64,000 nucleotides of DNA from Mariannaea sp. PMI_226 (Eukaryota; Ascomycota; Sordariomycetes; Hypocreales; Nectriaceae). A model generated the notes under the pieces. It did not search any database, was not told where the DNA came from, and worked only from the letters and a program-made list of their open reading frames with translations. A program made the position numbers and the translations under genes. Within the stretch, counting starts at the first letter, position 1; each line of letters begins with the position of its first letter. Positions 33,701 to 45,503 of this stretch are shown here, in pieces. The DNA lies in assembly GCA_024336345.1 (NCBI GenBank), contig JANFOG010000012.1, positions 620,001 through 684,000 on the forward strand, read 5' to 3'.

Positions 33701-35659
33701 CTTGTTTGTGTGATTTCGGGGATTCAGAAATAGACTCTTGTAGTTATACTGAACTGTTAGCCTCTTGCACGACTAGATCTGAGAGGATCAAGGTGTGGAA
33801 GGAATACCTAAGCTTTTGGTCAAGCCTTTAGCTGGTGACTTTCTTGCGGTGGGTGACATAGATATATATAAGAATATTCCACTATGTTAGGTTCGGGAAT
33901 CCACTTGGGTGAATCAAGTACGAAACATGACGGCTGCTGTGGTAGAGGATTGGCAAATATAAAGTAATTACGTAGTGAACAGGTTTGCAACGCTGGTTGT
34001 TTGTGTTTGAGACAAATCTGGCTAGGGAGTTTGCGCATGATTGAACACGATGTATGATTCTAAGACGCGGCGTTAGGAATGACCTTTACATTGGCAGATT
34101 GGTGGGATGCCGTAAGACAAACACTACATCTCTTTTGACTAACGAGAGGAATGGTGCTCTGGACCGAAGATGTAAGCAAGCCTGGATTACTGTCTATAAC
34201 TTGGTGAGGAGAGTTGGTCAAGAAGAGTGAGGATGAGAGAACAAGGAAGTACGTATTGGAATATGAGACTTGAACTTGCCGAGTGGATGGAGAATAGCCG
34301 CTATCATTTCCCTTTCAGTCGGCGGATCAACGCCATGTTTTGGGGGTCACCACCTATCGCGATACAAAACTATTTTCGGCCATTTTAGCTCATGTCGCTG
34401 ACCGAGAGGTAGCAATGTTGTTTCATTATTGAAGACTAAGACATTATATCTCTTCCTTGAGGGTGTCAATAGGAGCCGTATCAGTCTCGCATTTATTTAC
34501 TATTGCGATTCATCATTGGTCAGTCGCTACCGCCTCAGACCGAGCCTTTTATACTCTGCAATATAGTGGGAAGATTCATTAGACCTCTCCAGGAGTATAT
34601 TTGGTATGCGAAAGGTTTCATCCAGCTGAGTTGGGGAGTAGGTTCACATTCACCCCGATCGGATGTAGTCTACCACCTCATCTCGCTATTTTAGCGTCCG
34701 GGATTGCTCTAACCGAGTGTTTTGTCTCGGAACAGGAATTTATTTACTCAGCCAATAGCAAAACGAAACATTGGGTCTTAGAAGGAAGACTAAGAGAGAG
34801 CATAGATGTGGACCTAAAAGCAAAAGATTTTTGAAGGTAAAATGTAGACCGTTTGGACTCAAAGGGGGACTTGGTGCCCACTGATTGAGTCGCTACTTGT
34901 GTGGTCGCCAACTATAGGGGCTTGAATGCGACATATAGTATTTGGAGAGAGAAGTCCTTGCATTTGGGCAGTAAATAACTCTATACATTTGTGGTTTTCA
35001 ATGTGGCTCTATCTCGGTCAGTGCTGCTTCATGTCTTGCTCAGTATAGCAGCAGACAAGGGCGAATTTCATTATACCTACAACTGAGACCACTCATCATG
35101 CTCTTGTGGGTTGAGTCGGTTAGGTTAAACATTGACTGACAGATCTCTATTTCAAAAGTTCTTGCTGGTGCTGAAGACAGGAGCGGAGTAGGCAAAAGCA
35201 AATATATGTTACCTACGATAGGGGCTACTATCGGCTGCTGCCCATATAAATCTGGCGGTCTGGCCGGCGTGGGTTAGCTATCACTCCCGTCCAAGCATGC
35301 ATAGAGGCCGTGCCGCCAGCATGGCGATCTTCTTTGTGCGCCCTAGATATCATAGTGGTATTGGAGAGGCATTGTCAATAGGGCAGTGGATCCAAGCGTA
35401 TTGCTTTATTCATCGTGGATGGAGGAGAGGTAGGCTAGCTGCTTGAAATGAGTTATAAAATATTAGCCAGAGGTTGCGGATATCCTCTTTGTGAAAACCA
35501 TTCTTTACAAATAGTACCTCGAGGACCATACAGTCTGGATGATAATTATAGATATTAAGTCAGAATATGATTGAAACAAAGGACATAAAACAGTCTAAGC
35601 AATGACGACATCGAATGCAAAAGTCTCCCACGATGCGAGTCCATACAGGCCGGACTCTC
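33701..35659. other. Gene-poor region
   Basis: About 2 kb without a recognisable gene, between the CBM18-like gene and the chitinase relic. I looked for LysM or CBM18 exons that would complete the relic's N-terminus and saw none. Confidence 0.4.
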
Positions 35660-37740
35660 GCCTCCGGCCAAGACAATTCGAGTCGCCTACTTTGAGTCCT
35701 GGAATGTGGATGGTGAATTTCTAGCCATGGACATCTATCAGATTGATACATCACAGTACACAAATATTCGTTTTTCCTTTGCTAATGTCACTTCGACCTT
35801 CGGTGCTGATGTTAGCGGTGCCCAAGAGTAGTGTGACCTCTTCGACGCCATGGCTAGCAAACGGAAAAAAGATCAATCACCTTTGGTGGATGGGACTTTA
35901 GTACTAAACCGGGTCCTTTCAATATTCTCGGTGAATCTACTAAGCTGCTAACCGAGCTACCTTTGAGAGCAATATCGTTACCTTTATCAGAGAACATAAT
36001 CTAGATGGAGTCGATATTGACTGGGAATATCCTGGTGTAAGTCGCTCTCCCCATCTCCCATGTTTTCACTTGTCTTTTTCCTGCCGCGGACTAAAAATAT
36101 TAACCTATTGCACAAGCACCTGACATCCCTCGTATCCCTGCTGGAGACTCTGACGCCGGCCAGGACTATTCCGAATCTCTGAGCAGTCTCAAGGCAGCAC
36201 TCGGCAGCAACAAGTCTGTATCGCTCGCAGCTCCAGCATCTTACTGGTATCTCAAGGCCTTCCATATTAAGGATATAGGAGCCAGGATTGGCCATATCGT
36301 TTTAGAGACCTATGACTTTCACGGTCAGTGGGACTATAATAGCCGGCGGACCTTCCCCGGCTGTACTACTGGCAACTGTGTTCGCTCCCATGTCAAAGTC
36401 TCTGAGACCAAGGATACCTTGTCTATGATTACCATCGAAGGCTTTCTTTCTAACAAAATCACGGTGGGTGTTAGTATTTACGGATGTTCATTCCAAATGG
36501 CTCAAACTGGGTGCACTGGACCTATATGCTCTTTCACTGGTAGCCCAAGAGAATCTAACGCAGCCAAAGGCCGTTGCACTGGAACGAGTGGCTACATCTC
36601 CAATACAGAAATCAACGATATTCTCGCATTTGGAAAGGTGAACAAGGTGTGGATCGATGCTTGGTCGAATATCCTTGTTTAGAATGATACTGAGTGGGTT
36701 GCGTATATGAATGACACTGTCAAGTCGGATCGGGCCGCTCTTAATGCTTCATACAATTTCGCTAGAACAACTGACTGGGCTGCTGACTAAACAGAGCTCG
36801 TAGATGAGATGCAATCTCCCTTCCTCTCTTCCCTCAGCACAAGATACGGCCAACAGCATACCGATAAGTTTTATCTAGGGTCCCGGCTACGACCAGGATT
36901 ATGACCCCGACCATGTCGCTGAAATCGAACTTGACTACTATGAAGAATGGGATTCTGAATATAAGACCCTGGACCGGCTCAATCACGATAAGGACGTAAT
37001 TCCTTACTATTGCATGGACCAGAATATCTTGCATGTGGAAACCAAAATCGTGAGCGATACGCTAGACAAGTACCAAGAGCTTGTCAGCAATGACCACAAC
37101 GAAAAATTCGAGATCTATGAGAATTACACGATTGAGCAGATCAGCGCTCAGATCAACGTTTTTGCGGGCAGCGGAAATGCCGATGACTTCTTCATGTGCG
37201 AGGATACGGGTTACCATATTTGCTGCTCCAGCTGCCAATCTGCCAGTTGTCTTGAGATTTGTGACAAGTTGGAGAGCTGCCCGAATGGTCGCCGCAAGCT
37301 TGAGATAATATATCCCACCGTTTACAAGGATCGTTCGGATGGTATCGACTGTTATAACACAATGGTGCCCAAAGTGGCGTACACTCTGGAGGATTCGTAT
37401 GGCTTCTATGAGGCTATCAAGAACGAGTATGGCATTGAAAAGAGCTGAATCAAGTTTAGTGATACCGACGTTAGAGTGGCAATTGGGTGCCCGCCAGCTG
37501 ACGGAGATATCAGGGAGCGTCAGCAAAAATAGGGTGTCTGGTTCTGGAACTACCCTGAAGTCGAATATCTTGTTAGGCAATAAATCCATTTTGCTATCAA
37601 GCTCCAGTTTGACTTACCTGAGTCAAGGCCCTGGTAGCTTGGCACATCCACTCAGGATGACAATTCCACTGAGAAGGAGACCTTTGATCACCTATATTAC
37701 TTTTCTGTAACACTGACTGCGGGACTGCTTCCCACGAGAC
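35660..37740 (+). pseudogene. Degraded GH18 chitinase relic (subgroup C / killer-toxin-alpha-like)
   Basis: Fragments in three frames follow the order of a large fungal GH18 chitinase. IRVAYFESWN and DIYQIDTSQYTNIRFSFAN lie near 35676-35800, the catalytic motif NLDGVDIDWEYPG near 36000, and SLAAPASYWYLKAF with a YDFHGQWDYN segment near 36230-36350. A Cys-bearing C-terminal part with CCSSCQSASC lies near 37210-37260. The reading is broken by TAG at 35829-35831, a frameshift near 35950, TAG at 36680-36682, TAA at 36788-36790, further frame loss at 36880-36960, and TGA at 37446-37448. No signal peptide, LysM or CBM18 exon is found upstream. The catalytic motif itself survives, but the gene cannot make the enzyme. 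Several stops are explained by single C-to-T changes from Gln or Arg codons. Confidence 0.8.
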
Positions 37741-40700
37741 AAGCAGTAAGCCCTAGCATAAGTACACACGCGCGCTAGGTACACTAAGTGCACACTAAGT
37801 AATCTGTAGACACCTGTCATTTGCGCAATGGCAAGGTTCCTTGAGTGGCAACGATCGGCAAGTTAGCGAGAGCGAGGTCTATCTTGTGAGCCTTGCGAGA
37901 ATTATATCTGCAGCAATCTGTTATTTTCTGTAAGTATACCAGCGATTTGAATTACATGTGACGCCCTCGGGGGCTGGCTTAACTCTGATCAACGCTGTTG
38001 CAGCATGAAGAAATTTGTGTTTCATTCTCTGTTGGTCTTGCAACCCGAGAACTTACCATTCAGTATCCTTTCTATACATCATCAATTCACCTGAATAAGA
38101 CGACACCTAGCAAAAGGATGGCGATGTGATTTCGAGGTTGGAGTTCGAATGACCAGAAGTTTCTACCTTGTACTAAACGCTATTTTACATGCGTCTGAAA
38201 GTTGAATGAAATATGACAGAAAAATACCTAACCCATGGCTCGAGAATTATTCGGAGGGTTCGATCCGGAAAGGGATGCAAGAAGCTATTTTTCAACCTTC
38301 TACGTACGTAGTACTACTGTGTATGTATGCAGAGAACAAGGGAAGACAGGTGGCAAGCCCCGCAGCGCAGGGGCTTTTGACTCAATGCTGACGTTCAAAT
38401 ATATCACTCGCCAGGAACGATGTTACCTTGCGAGATGTCATGTTAGCATGGATGGGGGAGTTGAAAAGCTGGCGTGTGGTGTCAAGACCGCCCCTGACGA
38501 ACTCGGGAAGGTTGTTTAGGATTTCACAGCCATACGTTCTACACCATTTTCGTTTCCTTGAAGGACTTCTGTCTGTTTTGTGTACTCAGGATGAAATGAG
38601 GCAAGAAGCTATTAGCTATATGGATCCATTAAAAATGTTGGACCAACCTCAGGGAAATGTCAACCCGGGACTACGCGACCGGCAGAGGCAGCAATGACGG
38701 GAAATGGACGATGCTTGAAACATCAGAACTAAGATATTCAATTGATCAAATGGTCTGTTTTCTATCATGTTGATGACGTTTGTGATGTTGCTGTGTCGAA
38801 GCCACATTTTCCTTGATTTTGCCACTCCCTCCCTGTCGCATAACGCTTGCCAGGGTGCTGACCGGCGGAAAGCGATGACACTCGGAAGGTCAGCTGGGAG
38901 TGTCAGTCCTTCGGTATCATATCAATCCTGTTGGGACGTCCGAGAGTACAGACAAATGACTAACTTACATACTACGCAGATCTTATAGGATCTTTGTTGG
39001 AATGTTAATTTCACTCCTCGGCCCAGGGGCATCAGATCTCCTGACGGCACCAAACTAGCCCTCTTCCCAAGTTAAGCCGTCAAGTGATGTGCTTCATGGG
39101 CGGGGTGGAACGGGACGAAGGACACCTAGGACAGGGGGCAACCTTCGGGACCTAGCTTCTTGTTCACAGACGCAACGCGGGCTCTTTCGGTTAGGACGTG
39201 TTTTATATCAATTTCTGTACCGCGTTCGATACTGTGTACTCTGCGACGAGTCATAAGTCCACATATAGAAAGTTAAATCTCCGTTTTGGCCCCTGCAATG
39301 AGCGAGCCACCTTTGCAATGTTTTGTGGGGTGCCTGGATGTTTTGGGACACTTTCTTCGAGTTTGGCTGAGAGACAGAATGGGGAGTCCCCAGTCGCAGC
39401 TGAGAAGCATATGCAGCAAGAAATCACAGACAGGTATGAGGTGATTGCTTAGAATGCACATAATTCTAATTATGATCCAAAGGTTTGTGTTCTATACATC
39501 CTACCCCCTCATTTGCCGAAAGCTATCAATGGCCTCTGGATGGTTCTCCTCCACGAGGAAAATAATAGAGGGAGCCAGTTGGGCAATGGTACTGTTCATC
39601 TTCATCTTCATACATCAAGAGAGGAATTCAAGTTCCTGCTGTGTGGGCAGGTAAACAGAAGTCGCTACTCGTCGATCATGCAGCTCGCGGTGTCAAGGTT
39701 TGTCTCAATCTAGGCTATGTTTTTCAATGGGAATTGCGTCTGACTCGGGGCCAGAGGATTCAAAATATGGCTCATTTTGTCGTTCTATTCGTAGAGAGGG
39801 CGGCAGAAGCGCACATATGATGCAGGGGTTCGGAAACGGCCGGGGGTTCCCAAGATGGCTTTCACAGCTAGGAACCTGCAACACCAACTGCCTGGGCTTT
39901 CCTGATGTAACTAGGTACTAACGCGATAACCGCAGCTATTGGCACTGTACTGCGTTCATATAAAAAGCAGTGGAGTTGAGACAGGTTCGTTAGGTGCATC
40001 GTTCATGCATTCGCTAGGTGCTTCGGCGACATCCGAGACGTCGCCACCATCCTAGCGCGCCTTTCCTTTGGTCTGATGGTTGGTGACAGCTCTTGGCCAA
40101 GCCCTATGGCCAACACAGGAAAGCCAACTGTGTACTGCGGGCCCGTTGCCCACACCTTTCTCCAATAATTGCCTAGTTAACTGTGTAACGTCGGGAAGCG
40201 ATGCAGACAGGGGGGCATGGTAACTGACCTTGGGGTAAAAGTCTGGGGGATCAGCCCCGAGAGATGCGCATACTCCGGCTATGGATAAAGAAAGTCAGCA
40301 CTAGAGCTAGTGCTATTGATTCCTTTTGTTATTAGTTGTCTAATGTATTGACCCCAGGTACGTGTGGCCCAGTGGTAGTAAGAAAGGCTATGAATGATAT
40401 CGTAGTCTACATAACTGCGAGCTGAACGACGAGTAATTTTGATTTTAGGAATAGCCCAGATTGCGGATGTTAGTTAGAAGCCGATTGCGAAAAATAACTA
40501 TGGAAATTATAATAGAGATGTGATGGATGGATTGTACTAAGAAAAGAATATTTTTTACTCTTAGTGGTAAAGGCTCTCTCTCTCTCTCCCCATTGGGTGC
40601 TCTGGCCTGCCATTGTCTCCGGTTTTGTGTCCCGTAATCTGAATTATGTATCGATCCCATGCAATCCAGTATCATAAACTGAATTCCATCTGTACCTTCT

Positions 40701-41247
40701 GCCGTCAAATCTTTTGGAAACCCATGTGGTAGTATACTGCCTGCCAAATGCCAACAAACGTGTCTTCTAACAACTCTCCGGGAAGGGGGCTTTCTGCACC
40801 CAATGAGGCATATGCGGATCGAATTAGGTAATTAGTGAATCTAAAAGTTCTTGTCGGTGCGAGAACAGCCCAGTAGGGCGCGGGCCAGATTCTCCAGGTC
40901 CTGACTGGTCCACATCAAGGGAAATGTGCCACGCCGAAGAACGGCCGGGATAAATAAGATAACCGTACAGGAAACGCAGTGAAGAACCTTCAGAATCCGA
41001 AGCTCAAGCCAAGTTTATTACCCCAGGTTAGGGGATACCCAGCCCACACGTCGACTGGGGCAAGAGGGCGGGTAGGGATGGAAAAAAGAGGGGGGGAAGG
41101 GGGCAGAGTAAGAAGTTCAACATTGTATGTGGAGATATATTATGAGAAGGATGTGCCTGGCTAGTGAGACTGCGGGTTCGTCGATCTCAAAAAGATCCCT
41201 ATCAAGCGCATACAAGCTCTGGTCTTTTCTATTCGAGATATTTCACC
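37741..41247. other. Long gene-poor region
   Basis: About 3.5 kb with only short, patternless frames. A CT-microsatellite lies at about 40569-40588. A GGTTCGATCC string at about 38260 resembles a tRNA B box, but no A box or cloverleaf accompanies it. No transposon ends were recognised. Confidence 0.4.
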
Positions 41248-43349
41248 ATGCTGGGCTCTTCCAGAGACCCGTCCAGAAACCCCTCCGAGATGGGGAGCAA
41301 GGACGACATTGTCCTGCTCCCCATCAATTCGAAGGCTGGCATCCTCCGAGTTACAGAGATCGATACAGAAGTTGAAATCCACGACCATGCCTCGACACCT
41401 CCGCAACCTTTCCCCATGCTCGACGGCAAGCTCAGTGGTGCCATGCAGGACGTTCTATGGCTACCCCGTGTATCCAACAGCTCTGACGAGACAGGGGCCA
41501 AGATTCGACGAGGCTTGAATACAGAGAAAGAAATGACGTTACTCGGCTGCTGCAGGCAGTATCCCAAGGCAATAGCGTGGTCCATTCTTCTCTTCTTGAC
41601 TGTCGTCATGGAAGGCTATGACAAATCTTTAATCTCAGGATTTATTGCCTTACCAACCTTTAGGCATAGGTACGGTAAGGTATCGCAATCACCAACCGGC
41701 CCAGTCGACGAGATATCTCCCCTTTGGCAAATGGGCCTTCAGAATGCGGCCGTTGGCTGTGAGATCATTGGCCTGCTCGCACATGGATATATCACTTATA
41801 ATATTGGATATAAGAGAATGATGACAATATCTCTTGTGTGGATGTGTGCTGGAATCTTTCCTGCATTTTTTGCTACAAGTATTGGTGTTCTGGTTGGTGC
41901 TCAAGCCATCTGCGGTTCGTAATACGCCTCCATTTCTACTTATAATGCCCATCTCCCTTCTAACTCATCTCTCCTTCTCCCACCATCACTATTACTACTA
42001 CTACAATCACTCTTACTCCTGTTGCTATGCTTACTCCTCCCTGCAATTTTGCTAATTTATTCTTTCTGTAGGTATCTCATGGGGCGTTATTCAAACACTT
42101 GCAGCTACCTATGCAGCTGAGGTTGTCCCCTCCGTCATTCGCGCATGCCTATTGAGCAATGTCAACATGTGCTGGGTCATCGGCCAGCTACTTGGCACCG
42201 GCGTGCTTCGAGGTCTCATCCATAACAACACCGAATGGTCCTATCGCATCCCTTTTGCCTTGCAGTGGGCCTGGGCCATCCCGTTACTCTTGGGTATCAG
42301 CTTTGCACCTGAAAGTCCCTGTAAGTACTGTACCTATTACGGTCCCGTCCAACCCTCCAACATGCCTCCCATCGGCCTTGCCGGGCGGCCTAGACAAATC
42401 CAGTCATGTTTTTCCTAACAAAGTACGAAACATAGGGTGGCTTGTTCGACGCGAGAGAAAAGTTGAAGCACGACATGCTCTTCAACGCCTCACCAAGCAA
42501 TCCAACTTGGATATTGAGGACACCATTGCTGTGATGGAGCACACGAACCAAATCGAACGACAGCTTAACTACGGCGGAGCGAGTTATGCCGACTTATTTA
42601 AAGGGGCAAATAGGCGACGAACCGAGATATCCTGCATGGCGTGGGCGTGTCAAGCATTATGCGGATCAACTCTAACTGGATATGCCCCCTACTTCCTCGA
42701 ACAAGCTGGCTTTGACTCGTCAAAGTCCTTCAGTGTGGCAACTGGTATTAACGGTATAGCTCTAGCCGGAGGTATTATCTCCTGGTTCTTGCTTTCCCAT
42801 ATTGGCCGCCGTAAGCTTTATCTTATTGGTCTTTTTATTTCTTTCCTCCTCCTAACGGTAGGTGGTATTCTTTCCGTGGCGATGAAGGGCAATAATGCCC
42901 TCAATTGGTCGCTAGGTTCGATCCTAATTATAACCACCTTTACATATAACTTAACAATTGGCCCAACTTGTTATGTTATTGTTGCTGAGATTCCTTCAAC
43001 GCGTCTAAGGGTTAAGACAATTGCGTTGGCCAGAGTTGTCTATAACTGTGTCCAATTGGTTAATAACATAATTACTCCCCAGATGCTCAACCCAACTGCA
43101 TGGGATCTAGAAGGGAAATCTTGCTTCGTTTATGCAGCCACAGCTCTTCTATGTTTTATTTATAGCTACTTCCGGTTGCCAGAGACACAAGGTCTATCCT
43201 ATCTAGAGTTAGATATGCTGTTCGAAAAGATGGCCCCGACAGCCAAGTTCAAGGAATTGCAGGAAAGATTAGCCAATTCGGCCTATCTTACAGTTGACAA
43301 GGCGGAACGTATGAGAAATGCCTGGCACGGATGGCTCACTTATTCTTGA
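41248..43349 (+). CDS. MFS sugar transporter, alpha-glucoside/maltose permease type
   Basis: Proton-coupled plasma-membrane sugar importer of the sugar porter family. Three exons (41248-41914, 42072-42320, 42436-43349) give 609 residues. The hydrophilic N-terminus of about 110 residues is followed by the first membrane helix with LTVVMEGYDKSLISGF, the helix 1 signature of fungal maltose/alpha-glucoside permeases. Later motifs are WGVIQTLAATYAAEVVPSVIRA, ESPWWLVRRERK (rebuilt across intron 2), FLLSHIGRRKLYLIG, YVIVAEIPSTRLR and the terminal FRLPETQGLSYLELD. About twelve helices are expected. The first intron contains a Tyr/His-coding-like CTA/CTC-rich tract and is 157 nt. The substrate is inferred from family resemblance only. 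It stands alone, with no adjacent glucosidase. Confidence 0.88.
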
Positions 43350-45503
43350 TACCTCCCCCCCCTTAGCTACAATGTTTATACAAGGAATTAAGACGCAATA
43401 CTGCGAATGCGAAACAGACCAAGAGAATCCAGCAATAATTTATACATTTCTCATTATTCTGTAGACTACCCCAGTGGAGCAAGATAGGTCCTTTATAATA
43501 CATATTTGTTTTAGTATATCAACACCTAAGTTTTGCAGCAGTAAGAGCGTACTAGGAGAAATGAATTTCTAGCAAGAATCTCTAAAGTAAAGAGTCTTAC
43601 CTCGGGAACAAAAGCAACCTATAAGCAAGAAGAAGGGTTGAAAAGCGGTTTCTAGGATTGCTAAGGGAAAGATTTTTCCTTACTATCTGATGATAACAAC
43701 CTCCCTTATACCAATATAGGAACATGCTGCCCCCGGCCTACCATCCCTAGAACGCACCAAAAACTAACAACAACAGCGGCAACTAGTATCGCCAACTGAC
43801 AACAAAAGCACCTAACGTCACCGACAATGGCAAGGTAGGTACTGCAGACGATAATAACAGCACCTAGTATTGCTAACACAAGCAATAAATAAAAACAACG
43901 AAGCACCTAACATCACTAACGAAGCCAAAAATCAATGACGGCACTACTACTAACAGCTGCTAATACTGCCACGCAGTCTTCTAGAGCATTGAGACACTGG
44001 AATATGTTCTTATAAGAGGTTGCCGTGGAGTGGCCAACTTCGAAGTTGAAGCTCTTAGTCAGGAGGAGGAAAAGGAGGTGTTATCACCTATTCTGATTCG
44101 TTAGAGAACTGCATGACACATTGATGCACCAAGAGAGAGGGCTTGCCATAAGCGTAGGAGATCTTTGCACTTTTAGGTTGAGAGTGGAATGGCCAAGGTG
44201 GACTTGGGTTAGTTAGGGGTAGAAATCAAGAGTAGATGGTTAATTTGCAAATTTTTATGCTATCAAATAGCGTTATTCTGGTGGTCTATGAGTTACTTAC
44301 TAAACATATTGTTGAGATACAAACTTCACACCAGCCTACTGAAGTTGACTGGTGTGAGAATGGGTAGGTAGTGTGCCAAGTTGCTACCATAGATCTGCCT
44401 CTCTATTGGCGCATAATCACAACTAGAAAATAAAACGCGGACTTAAGCTAGCTAAAATATCAAGATAGTAGTACCACGAGAATACGGCCCATCGCACAGA
44501 GTATTTAATTTAATTGTATGCTGTTTGGGAGGATCCCGGACCAAGTTTCTTCGGAATAAGACGATGAAGAGCTGAGAAATAATTTGAAGTTGTTTATATT
44601 TATATGTAAAGGCGTATTAGCATTCATACTAGAGACTATCGCGAAACTGCAAGCTGAAATTCTTTATAAGTGGTCGTGGATGAAAGGACTAAGCAAGATC
44701 GCGCCTGGATCCTATGACGTATCTACCAAAAGGCAAGCGAGTCGACGAAAAAACAATGTCACGTGGATAGTCAGGTGGCATGAGATGGTAGCGCGCCCCA
44801 TTATTGTGTATCTCTTCTACCCAATACACGTTGCGAGCGGTCTGTCCCCTACCTAGATTAGCCCTGTTTCTTTTCCTAGCTACGGAGCAACGTCAGAGCG
44901 AGAGAGCAAGCTCCAAAGGCAAAAAAAGAAAAGAAAAGAGAAAAAGGAAAAAAACCAAGGCAACAAATATCTTGCCACCCCAGCAACCCAGCCTTGTCGG
45001 TCCTGACCCTCTTCTAAAGCTGATTCATCGCATCATCAAATCGACAAGGATATTTGAGCCTTCAGTTTCAGGCCTTCATATTTTCGATTTCCTCCGAATC
45101 TGATAGCCGAGCTACCACGCCCACCCGGACCGCAACCCATTGTAAAGCAGAACAAGCTCCTGGGCACCTGCAACCCCCTCCCGTCTCTCAATTCCAGCGC
45201 TGCTTTTTTGCTTTTTCCTCCAGATGCTTTGCTGCTTTGTTTGATACCTTACCAATCCACGCGCCACGGGCGACTCACCAGCGCTGGGTCCATCACGGAC
45301 CCCAAACTCGGGATTTTGTTGGACAACGACCTCATCAAGAATTTTGTCATCAACTTTTTTTTCCTCAATTGCAACACCGCTTCTTGTCTCATCAATTGCT
45401 CATTTATATATCCTGCATCTCACCCTTCGGTATCTCTTATCTCACCCACGCGCGACGCTCGTCCTTGTACCCAATCCAACCGCGCTTCTCTCACCCCCAG
45501 TGA
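43350..45503. other. Intergenic region with degenerate repeats
   Basis: About 2.1 kb. Positions 43755-43980 hold imperfect copies of an AACA(A/G)CACCTA...CTAAC motif. Further right, an A-rich patch (44918-44960) and a pyrimidine-rich leader precede the hydrolase-phosphatase start. No gene was seen. Confidence 0.45.
43755..43980. repeat. Degenerate tandem repeat, ACCTA/CTAAC-rich
   Basis: Five irregularly spaced copies (roughly 32-53 nt apart) share AACA, GCACCTA or GCAACTA, and a (T/C)GCTAAC-like end. The copies are too divergent to define a strict unit. Confidence 0.45.

Noticed and set aside
38250..38270. GGTTCGATCC string like a tRNA B box
   Set aside because: No matching A box at proper distance and no cloverleaf pairing around it.
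40365..40385. TGGCCCAGTGG, a good tRNA A-box look-alike
   Set aside because: No B box follows within the expected distance.
41229..41609. Antisense frame of 126 codons over the sugar transporter
   Set aside because: Shadow of the well-supported plus-strand transporter; no family pattern of its own.
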